Shown one piece after another: positions 15,814 to 24,766 of a stretch of 64,000 nucleotides of DNA. Position 1 is the first letter of the stretch; every line of letters begins with the position of its first letter. A model generated the notes under the pieces. The model was not told the origin of the DNA. It saw only the letters and a list, made by a program, of their open reading frames with translations, and ran no database searches. This DNA comes from G958296245 sp963664035 (GTDB lineage: Bacteria > Chloroflexota > Dehalococcoidia > Lucifugimonadales > G958296245), in the NCBI GenBank assembly GCA_963664035.2, contig OY760867.2:992001-1056000 (forward strand), given 5' to 3'. The translations under genes were made by a program, and so were the position numbers.

Positions 15814-16794
15814 CTACGTGACCGCCTGGAGCGAATAGCGGTCCGGCTCCCGTTCGAACTGCTCCTTGCAGCTCGGACAGCAGAAGTGGAAGGTGGTCCC
15901 GTTGTGGCTGGAACGGTACCGGGACTCGGCCGCGTTGACCCTCATGTTGCAGATGGGGTCTACGGACTCGACCTGGGCCGCCTCGGCGGCGGGCTCCGGC
16001 GCAACGCCCCTCCGGTCGGCGCGCATCCGCTGGACTATCTCGGCCAGCACGCTCAGCGCGACCTCTTCCGGCGTCTCCGCCCCTATGTCCAGGCCCGCCG
16101 GGTACTTCACCCTCCGCAGCGCCTCGGCGGAGACGCCACTGTCCCGGAGATGGTCCATGACCGCCCGCCCTCTCCTGGGGCTGGCGACCAGCCCGACGTA
16201 GGCCGCCTCGCCCCCGAGCGCCTCCTCCAGCGCCTCCTCGTCGTAGTGCCCCATCGTGGCGACCACCACGTAGCTGCGCGGGCCCGTCATCCCGCTCACC
16301 GCTTCCGGCTCATGGACCAGGGTATCGGCGTCGGGAAACAACTCCGCGGTGGCGGACGGGTCGCAGGCGCACACTCGGAACCCCAGCCTGTCGCCCAGCG
16401 CGGCGAGGCTGCGCGCCATGGGCGACTGGCCGATCACCACCAGCTCGGGCTTCGGCAGGAAAGGCTCCAGGTAGACGGCCAGGGCGCCCTCGCTCTGGCA
16501 CGCCATCGGAACGAGTACGGCCCCCTCCAGCCCGAAGTCAACCTCGTCCGGGTTGGGCGCCAAGAGCACCAGCCGGGACTGGCCGTCCCGCAGCGCCTTC
16601 AGCGACTCCTGCGTGACCAGCGGCTGTGCGCAGCTTCCGCCGACCCAGCCGTGGAAGCTGCCGTCCGGCCGCACGATGGCCTTGGCGCCCGGCTTTGCCG
16701 ACGTGGGCGGCTTGCAGGCAACGACCGTCGCGAGGACGAAGGGCTTGCCGCCCTCCTTCAGACCGGCGACTCGTTCCAACAGGTCATCGAACAT
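15814..16794 (-). CDS. XdhC-family molybdenum cofactor chaperone fused to a YHS domain
   Basis: 326 residues. Residues 1-260 are XdhC/CoxI-like: GGSCAQPLV near the N-terminus, then a Rossmann half (LVVIGQSPMARSLAALGDRLG, VVVATMGHYDEEAL, VGLVASPRRGRAVMDHL). XdhC proteins bind and sulfurate molybdenum cofactor before insertion into xanthine dehydrogenase-family enzymes. The last 45 residues form a YHS/TRASH-type metal-binding module (DPICNMRV with C282; FHFCCPSC with C305, C306 and C309). The gene follows coxL by 12 bp. Since CoxL needs a Mo-Cu centre, the metal-binding tail may deliver or sense copper; that role is inference. Confidence 0.85.
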   Translation of the reverse strand: MFDDLLERVAGLKEGGKPFVLATVVACKPPTSAKPGAKAIVRPDGSFHGWVGGSCAQPLVTQESLKALRDGQSRLVLLAPNPDEVDFGLEGAVLVPMACQSEGALAVYLEPFLPKPELVVIGQSPMARSLAALGDRLGFRVCACDPSATAELFPDADTLVHEPEAVSGMTGPRSYVVVATMGHYDEEALEEALGGEAAYVGLVASPRRGRAVMDHLRDSGVSAEALRRVKYPAGLDIGAETPEEVALSVLAEIVQRMRADRRGVAPEPAAEAAQVESVDPICNMRVNAAESRYRSSHNGTTFHFCCPSCKEQFEREPDRYSLQAVT

Positions 16795-16806
16795 CTAGCC
16801 CCGCCG

Positions 16807-19170
16807 CTAGTCGGTCACCCCGTTCTCGCGCAGGAGCTTCCATACCTTGCCCGGCGTGATGGGGATGTCTATGTTGCGCACCCCCAGGTGCCACAGCGCG
16901 TCCACGACGGCGTTCGCTATGGCCGCCGGAGCGCCCACGGTCGCCGACTCGCCGATGCCCTTCGCGCCCAGCGGGTGGTGCGGCGAAGGCGTATACGTCT
17001 TGTCCGTCTCCCACTCCGGGGTCTCCACCGCCGTCGGCAGCAGGTAGTCCATGAACGTGCTCGTCAGGTTCTGGCCGTTCTCGTCGTAGACGATCTCCTC
17101 GTACAGCGCCGGGGCCAGCCCCATCGTCAGCCCGCCGTGGACCTGCCCCTCCACGATCATCGGGTTGATGATGTTCCCGCAGTCGTCCACCGCGACGAAG
17201 CGGCGCACCTTCACCTCGCCCGTGCCCTTGTCGATGTCCACGGCGCAGATGTAGCTGCCGAAGGGGTAGGTCAGGTTGGGAGGGTCGTACGAGGAGTGGG
17301 CCTCCAGCCCGGCCTCCATGCCCGGCGGGTGGTCGGTGTAGGCCGCGAACGCGATCTCCTGGATCGTCTTGACCCTGTCGGGAGCGTCCCGCACGAAGAA
17401 CCTGCCCGGCTCCCACTCCAGGTCCTCCTCGCCCACGTCCAGCAGGTAGCTCGCGATGGCCTTCGCCTTTGCCTTGATCTTCCGCGCCGCCACGGCTCCG
17501 GCCGCTCCGGCGGTGGGCGTGCTCCGGCTGGCGTATGTCCCCAGGCCGTACGGCGCCGTATCCGTGTCCCCCTCCTCCACCGTGATGTCGTCTACGGGTA
17601 TGCCCAGCTCCTCGGCGACGATCTGCGCGTAGGTCGTCTCGTGGCCCTGCCCCTGCGACCGGGTGCCGAAGCGCGCTATCGCCTTGCCGGTCGGGTGTAT
17701 CCGAATGTCGGCGCTGTCGAACATCTTGATGCCCAGGATGTCGAAGTGGCGCGACGGGCCGGCCCCCACGATCTCGGTGAAGCTCGATATGCCGACGCCC
17801 ATCAGCTCGCCCCGCTCCCGCTTCTCGGCCTGCTCGCGCCGCAGGTCGTCGTAGCCGATGATCTCCATCGCCTTCTCGAGCGCCCCGTGGTAGTCGCCGC
17901 TGTCGTACTCCCAGCCCAGCGCCGACCTGTAGGGGAAGGCGTCCGGCTTCACGAAATTCTTCATGCGGAACTCGGCCGGGTCGATCCCAAGCTGGTGCGC
18001 CGCGATGTCGGCCATCCGCTCCACCGCGTACACCGCCTCGGTCACCCTGAAGGAGCAGCGGTACGCGATCCCGCCGGGCGGCTTGTTCGTGTATACGCCG
18101 TCCACCTCGACGAAGGCGTCGCTGAAGTCGTAGGACCCCGTGCATATGTGGAACAGCCCCGCCGGGAACTTCGACGGGTTGGCGGCCGCGTCCGTATAGC
18201 CGTGGTCCGCCACCGTCTTGATACGCAGCGCCTCCATCGTCCCGTCCTCGCGCGCCGCCACCTCCGCGGAGATGTGGTAGTCCCGCGCGAACGAGTCCGC
18301 CATCAGGTTCTCCATCCGGTCCTCGACCCACTTCACGGGCGCCCCTGTGAGGAACGACGCCGCGATGGCAAGCACGTAGCCGGGATAGACCGGCACCTTG
18401 CCGCCGAAGCCGCCGCCGATGTCCGGAGACACGACCCTGATCTTGTGCTCGGCCAGCCCAAGGTGCCCCGCCACCAGCGCGATCACCGTCCGGATCGCGT
18501 GGGGCGCCTGCGTCGTCATCCACACGGTCAGCTTCTCCTGCACCGCGTCCCACTGCGCCACGCACCCGCACGTCTCTATGGACGAGACGTGGATGCGCGG
18601 TATGTAGATATCCTCCTTGATCGTCACGTCGCTCCGGCGGAAGGCCCGGTCCGTGCTCTCCCGGTCGCCCGCCTCCCAGTGCCAGATGTGGTTGCTCTTC
18701 TCGTCCTTGTCCTCCCTGACCGCCGTGGCGTCCGGCTTCAGCGCGTCGAACGGATCGACCACGACCGGCAGGGGATCGTACTCCACCTCCACCGCGTTCA
18801 CCCCGTCCGCCGCGGCGTACCGGTCCGTCGCCAGCACCGCCGCCACCTCCTGCCCGTCGAACTTGACCGTGTCCACGGGCAGCACCATCTGCGTGTCGCC
18901 CATCAGCGTAGGCATCCACGCCAGGTTGTACTGCTCCAGGTCCTTCCCGGTTATGACCGCCAGCACGCCAGGCGTCGCCAGCGCCTTCTCCGTGTCGATG
19001 CTCACGATGCGGGCGTGCGCCATCGGACTGCGCACGATGTCCAGGTGGAGCATACCCGGCAGCTTCAGGTCGTCGACGTAGTTGCCCTTGCCGCGGATGA
19101 AGCGGGGGTCCTCCTTGCGGCGGACCGAGTGCCCCATGCCGCCGATCTCCGGTGGGGTTCGCGTAGTCAT
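16807..19170 (-). CDS. coxL: Aerobic CO dehydrogenase large (molybdenum) subunit, form I
   Basis: 787 residues, the expected size. It carries the form I diagnostic loop AYRCSFR at 369-375 with C372, the cysteine that bridges copper to molybdenum in characterised enzymes. It also has GGGFGGK (Moco binding) and GIGES near the C-terminus with E741, the conserved active-site glutamate. It oxidises CO to CO2 at a Mo-Cu site and passes electrons to CoxS and CoxM. Gene order M-S-L is that of form I operons. GAGGAG precedes the ATG, 2 bp after the coxS stop. Confidence 0.93.
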   Translation of the reverse strand: MTTRTPPEIGGMGHSVRRKEDPRFIRGKGNYVDDLKLPGMLHLDIVRSPMAHARIVSIDTEKALATPGVLAVITGKDLEQYNLAWMPTLMGDTQMVLPVDTVKFDGQEVAAVLATDRYAAADGVNAVEVEYDPLPVVVDPFDALKPDATAVREDKDEKSNHIWHWEAGDRESTDRAFRRSDVTIKEDIYIPRIHVSSIETCGCVAQWDAVQEKLTVWMTTQAPHAIRTVIALVAGHLGLAEHKIRVVSPDIGGGFGGKVPVYPGYVLAIAASFLTGAPVKWVEDRMENLMADSFARDYHISAEVAAREDGTMEALRIKTVADHGYTDAAANPSKFPAGLFHICTGSYDFSDAFVEVDGVYTNKPPGGIAYRCSFRVTEAVYAVERMADIAAHQLGIDPAEFRMKNFVKPDAFPYRSALGWEYDSGDYHGALEKAMEIIGYDDLRREQAEKRERGELMGVGISSFTEIVGAGPSRHFDILGIKMFDSADIRIHPTGKAIARFGTRSQGQGHETTYAQIVAEELGIPVDDITVEEGDTDTAPYGLGTYASRSTPTAGAAGAVAARKIKAKAKAIASYLLDVGEEDLEWEPGRFFVRDAPDRVKTIQEIAFAAYTDHPPGMEAGLEAHSSYDPPNLTYPFGSYICAVDIDKGTGEVKVRRFVAVDDCGNIINPMIVEGQVHGGLTMGLAPALYEEIVYDENGQNLTSTFMDYLLPTAVETPEWETDKTYTPSPHHPLGAKGIGESATVGAPAAIANAVVDALWHLGVRNIDIPITPGKVWKLLRENGVTD

Positions 19171-19172
19171 TG

Positions 19173-19673
19173 CTAGCTCCTCTCACGCAGCTTCGCCGCC
19201 GCGGACTGGTACGCCTTGACGATGTTCACGTACCCCGTGCAGCGGCACAGGTTGCCCGAAATGGCCGTCCTGATCTCGTCGTCGGACGGATTGGGGTTGT
19301 CGCGGAGAAACGCCACGCCCGTCATCATCATGCCGGGCGTGCAGAAGCCGCATTGCAGGCCGTGCTCCTCCGTGAAGCCCTCCTGGATCGGGTGGAGCGC
19401 CCCGTCCTGCTCCAGCCCCTCCACCGTCGCCACCTCCCGGCCGTTCGCCTGCACCGCGAACACCGTACACGACTTGACCGGCCTTCCGTCCAGCAGGACG
19501 GTACACGCCCCGCAGTGCGTCGTATCGCAGCCGACGTGCGTCCCGGTGAGCCCGACCGTCTCGCGGATGAAGTGGACCAGCAGCAGCCGCGGCTCCACGT
19601 CCGCCGTCCGTTCCTCCCCGTTGACCGTAACCGTGATCTGGGCCGTGGCCGCTTGAGTCGCTTCCGTAGTCAT
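19173..19673 (-). CDS. coxS: CO dehydrogenase small (iron-sulfur) subunit
   Basis: 166 residues with the eight cysteines of the two [2Fe-2S] clusters of this family: C49, C54, C57, C69 in the plant-ferredoxin-like N-domain (GCDTTHCGACTV) and C108, C111, C143, C145 in the helical C-domain (QCGFC, CRC). It carries electrons from the Mo-Cu site in CoxL to FAD in CoxM. AGGAGG is well placed before the ATG; it lies between coxM and coxL with short gaps. Confidence 0.93.
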   Translation of the reverse strand: MTTEATQAATAQITVTVNGEERTADVEPRLLLVHFIRETVGLTGTHVGCDTTHCGACTVLLDGRPVKSCTVFAVQANGREVATVEGLEQDGALHPIQEGFTEEHGLQCGFCTPGMMMTGVAFLRDNPNPSDDEIRTAISGNLCRCTGYVNIVKAYQSAAAKLRERS

Positions 19674-19691
19674 CTTCGACCTCCTGGGCCG

Positions 19692-20555
19692 CTAACAGAC
19701 CCGCTCCAGGGCCAGGCGGAGCGCTCGACCGGTCATCACTCTCACCATGTCGCGCTTGTACTCTTCCGAGCCTCGCAGGTCCGCGGAGGGCTCGGCCTCC
19801 TGCGACGCCAGCCGCGCCGCCTCGCGGACCGTATCGTCGTCCAGCCGCTTGCCCGCCAGGAACGCCTCGGCGGCCCTGGCCTTGACCGGCACGGGCCCCG
19901 CGTTCGTCAGCCCTATGCCCGCCTGCCGGCACACCCCGCCCTCCACGGTGACGACAGCGGCCACACCGGCGGTGGCGTAGTCCCCCACCTTCCGCTCCAG
20001 CTTCAGGTATGCGCCGCCGCTGCCGGGCGGGGGCGTCGGGACCCTGATCTCGGTGAGTATCTCCCCCTTGTCCAGCGCCGTCGTGAGAGGCCCCTCGAAG
20101 AAGTCGGCCACGGGGATGACCCGCTCCCCGCCGGCCCCCACCGCCGCCACCTGCGCCCCAAGCGCCAGCATCGTGGCCGGGTGGTCGTTCGCCGGGTCCC
20201 CGTGGGCCAGGTTGCCGCCCACAGTGGCCATGTTCCGCACCAGCGGATCGGCGATGACGGACGTCGTGTCGTGCAAGATTGGGTACTTCGACCGCACGAT
20301 CTCCGCGCCGTCCAGGTCCGATTCCCGCGTCATGCTTCCGATGCGGAGGAATCCGCCGTCCTCGCTGACGTCGGCCAGGCCCGGGACCCGGTTGATGTCC
20401 ACCACGTACTCCGGGAAGGCCAGTTGCAGCTTCATCAGCGGGATCAGGCTCTGGCCTCCCGCGAGCACCGTCGCGTCCGGGCCGTGCTCGCCGAGCAGGG
20501 AGACCGCTTCGTCCAGCGTTTCGGGGGCAAAGTACTCGAACTGCGGTGGTATCAT
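19692..20555 (-). CDS. coxM: CO dehydrogenase medium (FAD) subunit
   Basis: 287 residues, the FAD-binding subunit. AGGQSLIP at 32-39 and TVGGNLAHGDPAND at about 111-124 match the two FAD-contacting loops of CoxM/xanthine dehydrogenase FAD domains. It is the first gene of the operon, with AGGAGG upstream of the ATG and a consensus promoter 30-58 bp upstream. It donates electrons onward to the respiratory chain. Confidence 0.92.
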   Translation of the reverse strand: MIPPQFEYFAPETLDEAVSLLGEHGPDATVLAGGQSLIPLMKLQLAFPEYVVDINRVPGLADVSEDGGFLRIGSMTRESDLDGAEIVRSKYPILHDTTSVIADPLVRNMATVGGNLAHGDPANDHPATMLALGAQVAAVGAGGERVIPVADFFEGPLTTALDKGEILTEIRVPTPPPGSGGAYLKLERKVGDYATAGVAAVVTVEGGVCRQAGIGLTNAGPVPVKARAAEAFLAGKRLDDDTVREAARLASQEAEPSADLRGSEEYKRDMVRVMTGRALRLALERVC

Positions 20556-20584
20556 GAGACCCTCCTTCCAGGCCGAGAGCCTGT

Positions 20585-20613
20585 AATGTACCCCTGAGCC
20601 GTACGAAAGTCAA
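20585..20613 (-). promoter_or_regulatory. Promoter of the coxMSL operon (TTGACT-17-TACATT)
   Basis: TTGACT (20608-20613), 17-nt spacer and TACATT (20585-20590) on the minus strand, about 30 nt upstream of the coxM ATG with an SD between. The -35 box is only about 17 bp from the end of the repeat-filled mobile element. Confidence 0.65.
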
Positions 20614-20629
20614 TCGCGCCGAGGACGCC

Positions 20630-21948
20630 GTAACTGTTCAGGGTACGGGAGGGCAGCCACAAGGGCTGCACCCTACGGGACGGAAGCTGTATCGTAGGGG
20701 CGTCCCTTGTGGGCGCCCTGGGCTGCACCCTACGGGACGGAAGCTGTATCGTAGGGGCGTCCCTTGTGGGCGCCCTGGGCTGCACCCTACGGGACGGAAG
20801 CTGTATCGTAGGGGCGTCCCTTGTGGGCGCCCTGGGCTGCACCCTACGGGACGGAAGCTGTATCGTAGGGGCGTCCCTTGTGGGCGCCCTGGGCTGCACC
20901 CTACGGGACGGAAGCTGTATCGTAGGGGCGTCCCTTGTGGGCGCCCTGGGCTGCACCCTACGGGACGGAAGCTGTATCGTAGGGGCGTCCCTTGTGGGCG
21001 CCCTGGGCTGCACCCTACGGGACGGAAGCTGTATCGTAGGGGCGTCCCTTGTGGGCGCCCTGGGCTGCACCCTACGGGACGGAAGCTGTATCGTAGGGGC
21101 GTCCCTTGTGGGCGCCCTGGGCTGCACCCTACGGGACGGAAGCTGTATCGTAGGGGCGTCCCTTGTGGGCGCCCTGGGCTGCACCCTACGGGACGGAAGC
21201 TGTATCGTAGGGGCGTCCCTTGTGGGCGCCCTGGGCTGCACCCTACGGGACGGAAGCTGTATCGTAGGGGCGTCCCTTGTGGGCGCCCTGGGCTGCACCC
21301 TACGGGATGGAAGCTGTACCGTAGGGGCGTCCCTTGTGGGCGCCCTGGGCTGCACCCTACGGGACGGAAGCTGTATCGTAGGGGCGTCCCTTGTGGGCGC
21401 CCTGGGCTGCACCCTACGGGACGGAAGCTGTATCGTAGGGGCGTCCCTTGTGGGCGCCCTGGGCTGCACCCTACGGGACGGAAGCTGTATCGTAGGGGCG
21501 TCCCTTGTGGGCGCCCTGGACTGCACCCTACGGGACGGAAGCTGTATCGTAGGGGCGTCCCTTGTGGGCGCCCTGGGCTGCACCCTACGGGACGGAAGCT
21601 GTATCGTAGGGGCGTCCCTTGTGGGCGCCCTGGGCTGCACCCTACGGGACGGAAGCTGTATCGTAGGGGCGTCCCTTGTGGGCGCCCTGGGCTGCACCCT
21701 ACGGGACGGAAGCTGTATCGTAGGGGCGTCCCTTGTGGGCGCCCTGGGCTGCACCCTACGGGACGGAAGCTGTATCGTAGGGGCGTCCCTTGTGGGCGCC
21801 CTGGACTGCACCCTACGGGACGGAAGCTGTATCGTAGGGGCGTCCCTTGTGGGCGCCCTGGACTGCACCCTACGGGACGGAAGCTGTATCGTAGGGGCGT
21901 CCCTTGTGGGCGCCCTGGACGAGGAACGCACCAACTCTGAACAGTTAC
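20630..21948. mobile_element. MITE-like element with 12-bp TIRs, 8-bp target duplication and an internal 57-bp tandem array
   Basis: The ends are GTAACTGTTCAG (20630-20641) and its exact inverse CTGAACAGTTAC (21937-21948). AGGACGCC directly abuts both ends (20622-20629 and 21949-21956), a perfect 8-bp target-site duplication. The first 51 bp match, at 50 of 51 positions, the inverse of 46948-46998, a short copy of the same element. The interior holds no transposase, only a tandem array, so it is non-autonomous. Confidence 0.8.
20664..21917. repeat. Tandem array of 22 units of 57 bp
   Basis: 22 head-to-tail units of exactly 57 bp, nearly identical; one unit carries GGATGG and GTACCG variants near 21306-21320, and a few have GGACTG for GGGCTG. 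As 57 is a multiple of 3, both strands stay open as 19-residue repeat peptides, but there is no SD and no independent sign of translation. No unique spacers exist, so it is not a CRISPR. Confidence 0.95.
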
Positions 21949-22060
21949 AGGACGCCAACACCTCCGTCGTTCCCGCGAACGCGGGAACCCATCCCCGGCA
22001 ACGACGCCCCGGCTGTTGTATAGTCTCCACCATCACGTCCCGGCACGCAGGAGGGCCGCC

Positions 22061-22909
22061 ATGAGACTCACCGAACAGCAGGTCAACTACTTCGACACCT
22101 TCGGCTTCCTTGCCTTCCCCGGCCTCTTCGCCGACGAGGCCGACCGCATATCCGACGCCTTCGAGACCGTCTGGGCCGCCCACGGCGGAGGCCACGACGG
22201 CAGGCCCCACGACCACCAGAGAAGGTCCGCCCTCATCGAGTTCATCGACCGCGACGAGTTCCTCAGCAGCCTCATCGACGACCCCCGCATCGACGACGTA
22301 GCCACATCGCTACTCGGCGACGACTACAACTACACCGGCAGCGACGGCAACTACTACGTCGGAGACACCCAGTGGCACTCCGACAGGTACGACGCCCGCA
22401 AGTACCTGTCCTTCAAGATGGCCTTCTACCTCGACCCCGGCGGCGCCGACTCCGGCTGCCTCCGAGTCATACCCGGCAGCCACAAGTTCGGCGACGCCTA
22501 CGCCGACTCCCTCCAGCCCGTCGCCCAGCAGCCCAGGCCCGAGCAGGCCCCCGCCATGTGGGGAATCAGCCCCGACCGGATCCCCGCCGTCCCCCTCGAG
22601 ACCCAGCCCGGCGACCTCATCATGTTCAACCACCGCACCAAGCACGCCTCCTTCGGCGGCGGCACCCGCCGGCGAATGTTCACCATCAACTTCCAGGAGC
22701 GCTTCGCAGAGGAGGACCTGCCCCTGCTCCGCGAGGAGGTCGGCGAGGGCGCCAGGTTCTGGAGGACTCGCGCCTACGGCGAGATCATGATCCGCACCGC
22801 CGGCCCCAACCGGATGCGCCACCTCGAGCAGCGCCTCGCCAACGACGACCATCTCCCCGAGCTGACCCGAAAGGCCAAGGAGCAGATGGCGGAACCCTCC
22901 AGGGGCTGA
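22061..22909 (+). CDS. Phytanoyl-CoA dioxygenase (PhyH) family protein
   Basis: 282 residues from the ATG at 22061, which has GGAGG 8 nt upstream; the in-frame extension to 22016 lacks one. It is a Fe(II)/2-oxoglutarate oxygenase of the PhyH family: HxD at H106-S-D108, distal H195 in MFNHRTKHASFGG, and a downstream arginine (GTRRRMF, about 201-207) for the 2-oxoglutarate carboxylate. It probably hydroxylates a small molecule; the substrate is unknown. It sits alone between two repeat arrays. Confidence 0.9.
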   Translation: MRLTEQQVNYFDTFGFLAFPGLFADEADRISDAFETVWAAHGGGHDGRPHDHQRRSALIEFIDRDEFLSSLIDDPRIDDVATSLLGDDYNYTGSDGNYYVGDTQWHSDRYDARKYLSFKMAFYLDPGGADSGCLRVIPGSHKFGDAYADSLQPVAQQPRPEQAPAMWGISPDRIPAVPLETQPGDLIMFNHRTKHASFGGGTRRRMFTINFQERFAEEDLPLLREEVGEGARFWRTRAYGEIMIRTAGPNRMRHLEQRLANDDHLPELTRKAKEQMAEPSRG

Positions 22910-23407
22910 CCGCTTCGAGTCCCTTCCCCCTAATCATGGGGGAAGACCGCTTCGAGTCCCTTCCCCCTTTCATGGGGGAAGACCGCCTCGAGTCCCTTCC
23001 CCCTTTCATGGGGGAAGACCGCTTCGAGTCCCTTCCCCCTTTCATGGGGGAAGACCGCCTCGAGTCCCTTCCCCCTTTCATGGGGGAAGACCGCCTCGAG
23101 TCCCTTCCCCCTTTCATGGGGGAAGACCGCCTCGAGTCCCTTCCCCCTTCATGGGGGAAGACCGCCTCGAGTCCCTTCCCCCTTCATGGGGGAAGACCGC
23201 CTCGAGTCCCTTCCCCCTTTCATGGGGGAAGACCGCCTCGAGTCCCTTCCCCCTATCATGGGGGAAGACCGCATCATGGGGGAAGACCGCTTCGAGTCCC
23301 TTCCCCCTATCATGGGGGAAGACCGCTTCGAGTCCCTTCCCCCTATCATGGGGGAAGACCGCCTCGAGTCCCTTCCCCCTATCATGGGGGAAGGTTAGGA
23401 TGGGGGT
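22910..23407. repeat. Tandem array of about 14 hairpin-forming 35-36-bp units
   Basis: Units read CGC(C/T)TCGAGTCCCTTCC then CCCTTTCATGGGGGAAGAC. Each contains the inverted pair CTTCCCCC...GGGGGAAG, so the array is a string of potential hairpins. Two units are 35 bp and one is an 18-bp partial near 23272. The array ends with GGTTAGGATGGGGGTGA, the signature tail of a hairpin family also seen near 15.7, 25.0, 36.06 and 36.21 kb. Not a CRISPR, since no spacers differ. Confidence 0.9.
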
Positions 23408-23434
23408 GAATACCAACTACCACGGAGGCAGCAC

Positions 23435-24001
23435 ATGACCAACAACAATGTCAGCAATACCGCCCTAGCCACCCTCGCCGGAGGCTGCTTCTGGTGCCTC
23501 GAAGCCGTCTACCTCGAGCTCGAAGGTGTAGACAGCGTCGTCTCCGGCTACGCGGGCGGCTCCGTGCCCAACCCCACCTACGAGCAGGTCTGCTCCGGCG
23601 CCACCGGACACGCCGAGGTCGTCCAGCTCGCATACGACCCCGGCGTCGTCGCCTACGAGGACCTCCTCGGCGTCTTCTTCTCAATCCACGACCCCACCAC
23701 CCTCAACCGCCAGGGCAACGACGTCGGCACGCAGTACCGCTCCGCCGTCTTCTACCACGACGACCGGCAGAAGGCCGCCGCCGAGCAGGCCATCCGCGAG
23801 ATGACCGATGCGGGCGCCTGGAGCCGTCCAATCGTGACCGAAGTCGTCCCGCTCACCCGCTTCTACCCCGCGGAGGCGTACCACCAGGACTATTTCAAGA
23901 ACAACCCGTACCAGCCCTACTGCCAGGTCGTCGTCGCGCCAAAGGTCGCCAAGTTCCGCAAGCAGTACCTCTCCAGGCTCAAGAAGCAGGGCGTCTCCTA
24001 G
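23435..24001 (+). CDS. msrA: Peptide methionine sulfoxide reductase MsrA
   Basis: 188 residues, full length. The active-site motif GGCFWCLEA is at 16-24 with catalytic C18 and C21 beside it. GYAGG, TGHAEVVQ and DPTTLNRQGNDVGTQYRS follow in the order typical of MsrA, and the tail has PYCQVVVAPK with another candidate resolving cysteine. It reduces methionine-S-sulfoxide in damaged proteins. GGAGG precedes the ATG. It stands alone between repeat arrays, downstream of the PhyH gene. Confidence 0.95.
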   Translation: MTNNNVSNTALATLAGGCFWCLEAVYLELEGVDSVVSGYAGGSVPNPTYEQVCSGATGHAEVVQLAYDPGVVAYEDLLGVFFSIHDPTTLNRQGNDVGTQYRSAVFYHDDRQKAAAEQAIREMTDAGAWSRPIVTEVVPLTRFYPAEAYHQDYFKNNPYQPYCQVVVAPKVAKFRKQYLSRLKKQGVS

Positions 24002-24088
24002 CCGCAACTGCCCCCGGACGCATGCCCGCCGATAAACAGGTACAATACTCGACAGGTCTCATCGAACGGGGGACGCGAGAGGCAGGCA

Positions 24089-24661
24089 ATGAGCGAACGG
24101 AGCGCCCGATATGGTCCGTCCGACGCCAGCGTGACCGGGAAGACGGTGCTGGAGGCGGAGTTCGACCGCAAGGTCGGCGCGTACACGCGGTGGATCGTCT
24201 CCGGTTGGATGGTCGTTACCGTCGTGGGCATCCCCTTCATCCCGTTCTGGCTGCTCTTCAGCCTCTGGTACGTGCCGGAGTACCTCCGGCGCGTCTCCGC
24301 CCGGCTGACGACGCAGGCGGTGGAGATACGCAAGGGCGTCTTCTTCCGCTCGGAGGCGACCATCCCCCTGAACCGGATCACCGACGTGCGCCTCCACGAC
24401 GGCCCCCTCATGCGCCACTACGGGCTGCGCGGCCTCAAGGTGGAGACCGCCGGACAGTCGGGCGACACCGGAAGCGAGGGCAACATCATCGGCGTGATAG
24501 ACGCCGTGGAGTTCCGCAACGCCGTGCTGCGCCAACGCCAGCAGGCGCTCGACTCGGAGCAGGGCTCCGGCGCCCCCAAGGCGGACGCCGGAGCCGCCGA
24601 GCTCCTGGCCGAGATACGCGACATCCTCGCCCGGATCGAGGCGCAGGGGAGGCGCCGGTAG
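24089..24661 (+). CDS. Bacterial PH-domain (bPH2/DUF304) membrane protein
   Basis: 190 residues. An amphipathic N-terminus is followed by a hydrophobic hairpin (about 35-60), then a bPH2 domain (LTTQAVEIRKGVFFRSEATI, LNRITDVRLHDGPLMRHYGL, GLKVETAG) typical of YdbS/YdbT-like proteins. The C-terminal 45 residues form a charged helix (AAELLAEIRDILARIEAQ) that may be a coiled coil. GAGGCAGG precedes the ATG, and a TACAAT -10-like box lies near 24050. Cellular role unknown. Confidence 0.85.
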   Translation: MSERSARYGPSDASVTGKTVLEAEFDRKVGAYTRWIVSGWMVVTVVGIPFIPFWLLFSLWYVPEYLRRVSARLTTQAVEIRKGVFFRSEATIPLNRITDVRLHDGPLMRHYGLRGLKVETAGQSGDTGSEGNIIGVIDAVEFRNAVLRQRQQALDSEQGSGAPKADAGAAELLAEIRDILARIEAQGRRR

Positions 24662-24766
24662 TGTCCGCCCGCGCGCCGAGACCCGTCCCGGGGGCCTGGA
24701 ACCCCTGCACCTGTATCAAGCGGACCTAGTGTCCGCCGAACACCTAACGCCTACCTCAAAATCCCC

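Noticed and set aside
15760..19176. A 1138-codon frame on the plus strand across the cox operon
   Set aside because: It is antisense to coxL and XdhC, which have complete conserved motifs; the Arg/His/Val-rich product is typical of a shadow frame in GC-rich DNA.
20552..22216. Long repeat proteins on both strands over the 57-bp array
   Set aside because: Open only because 57 is divisible by three; no SD, no natural ends, and the array lies inside a mobile element.
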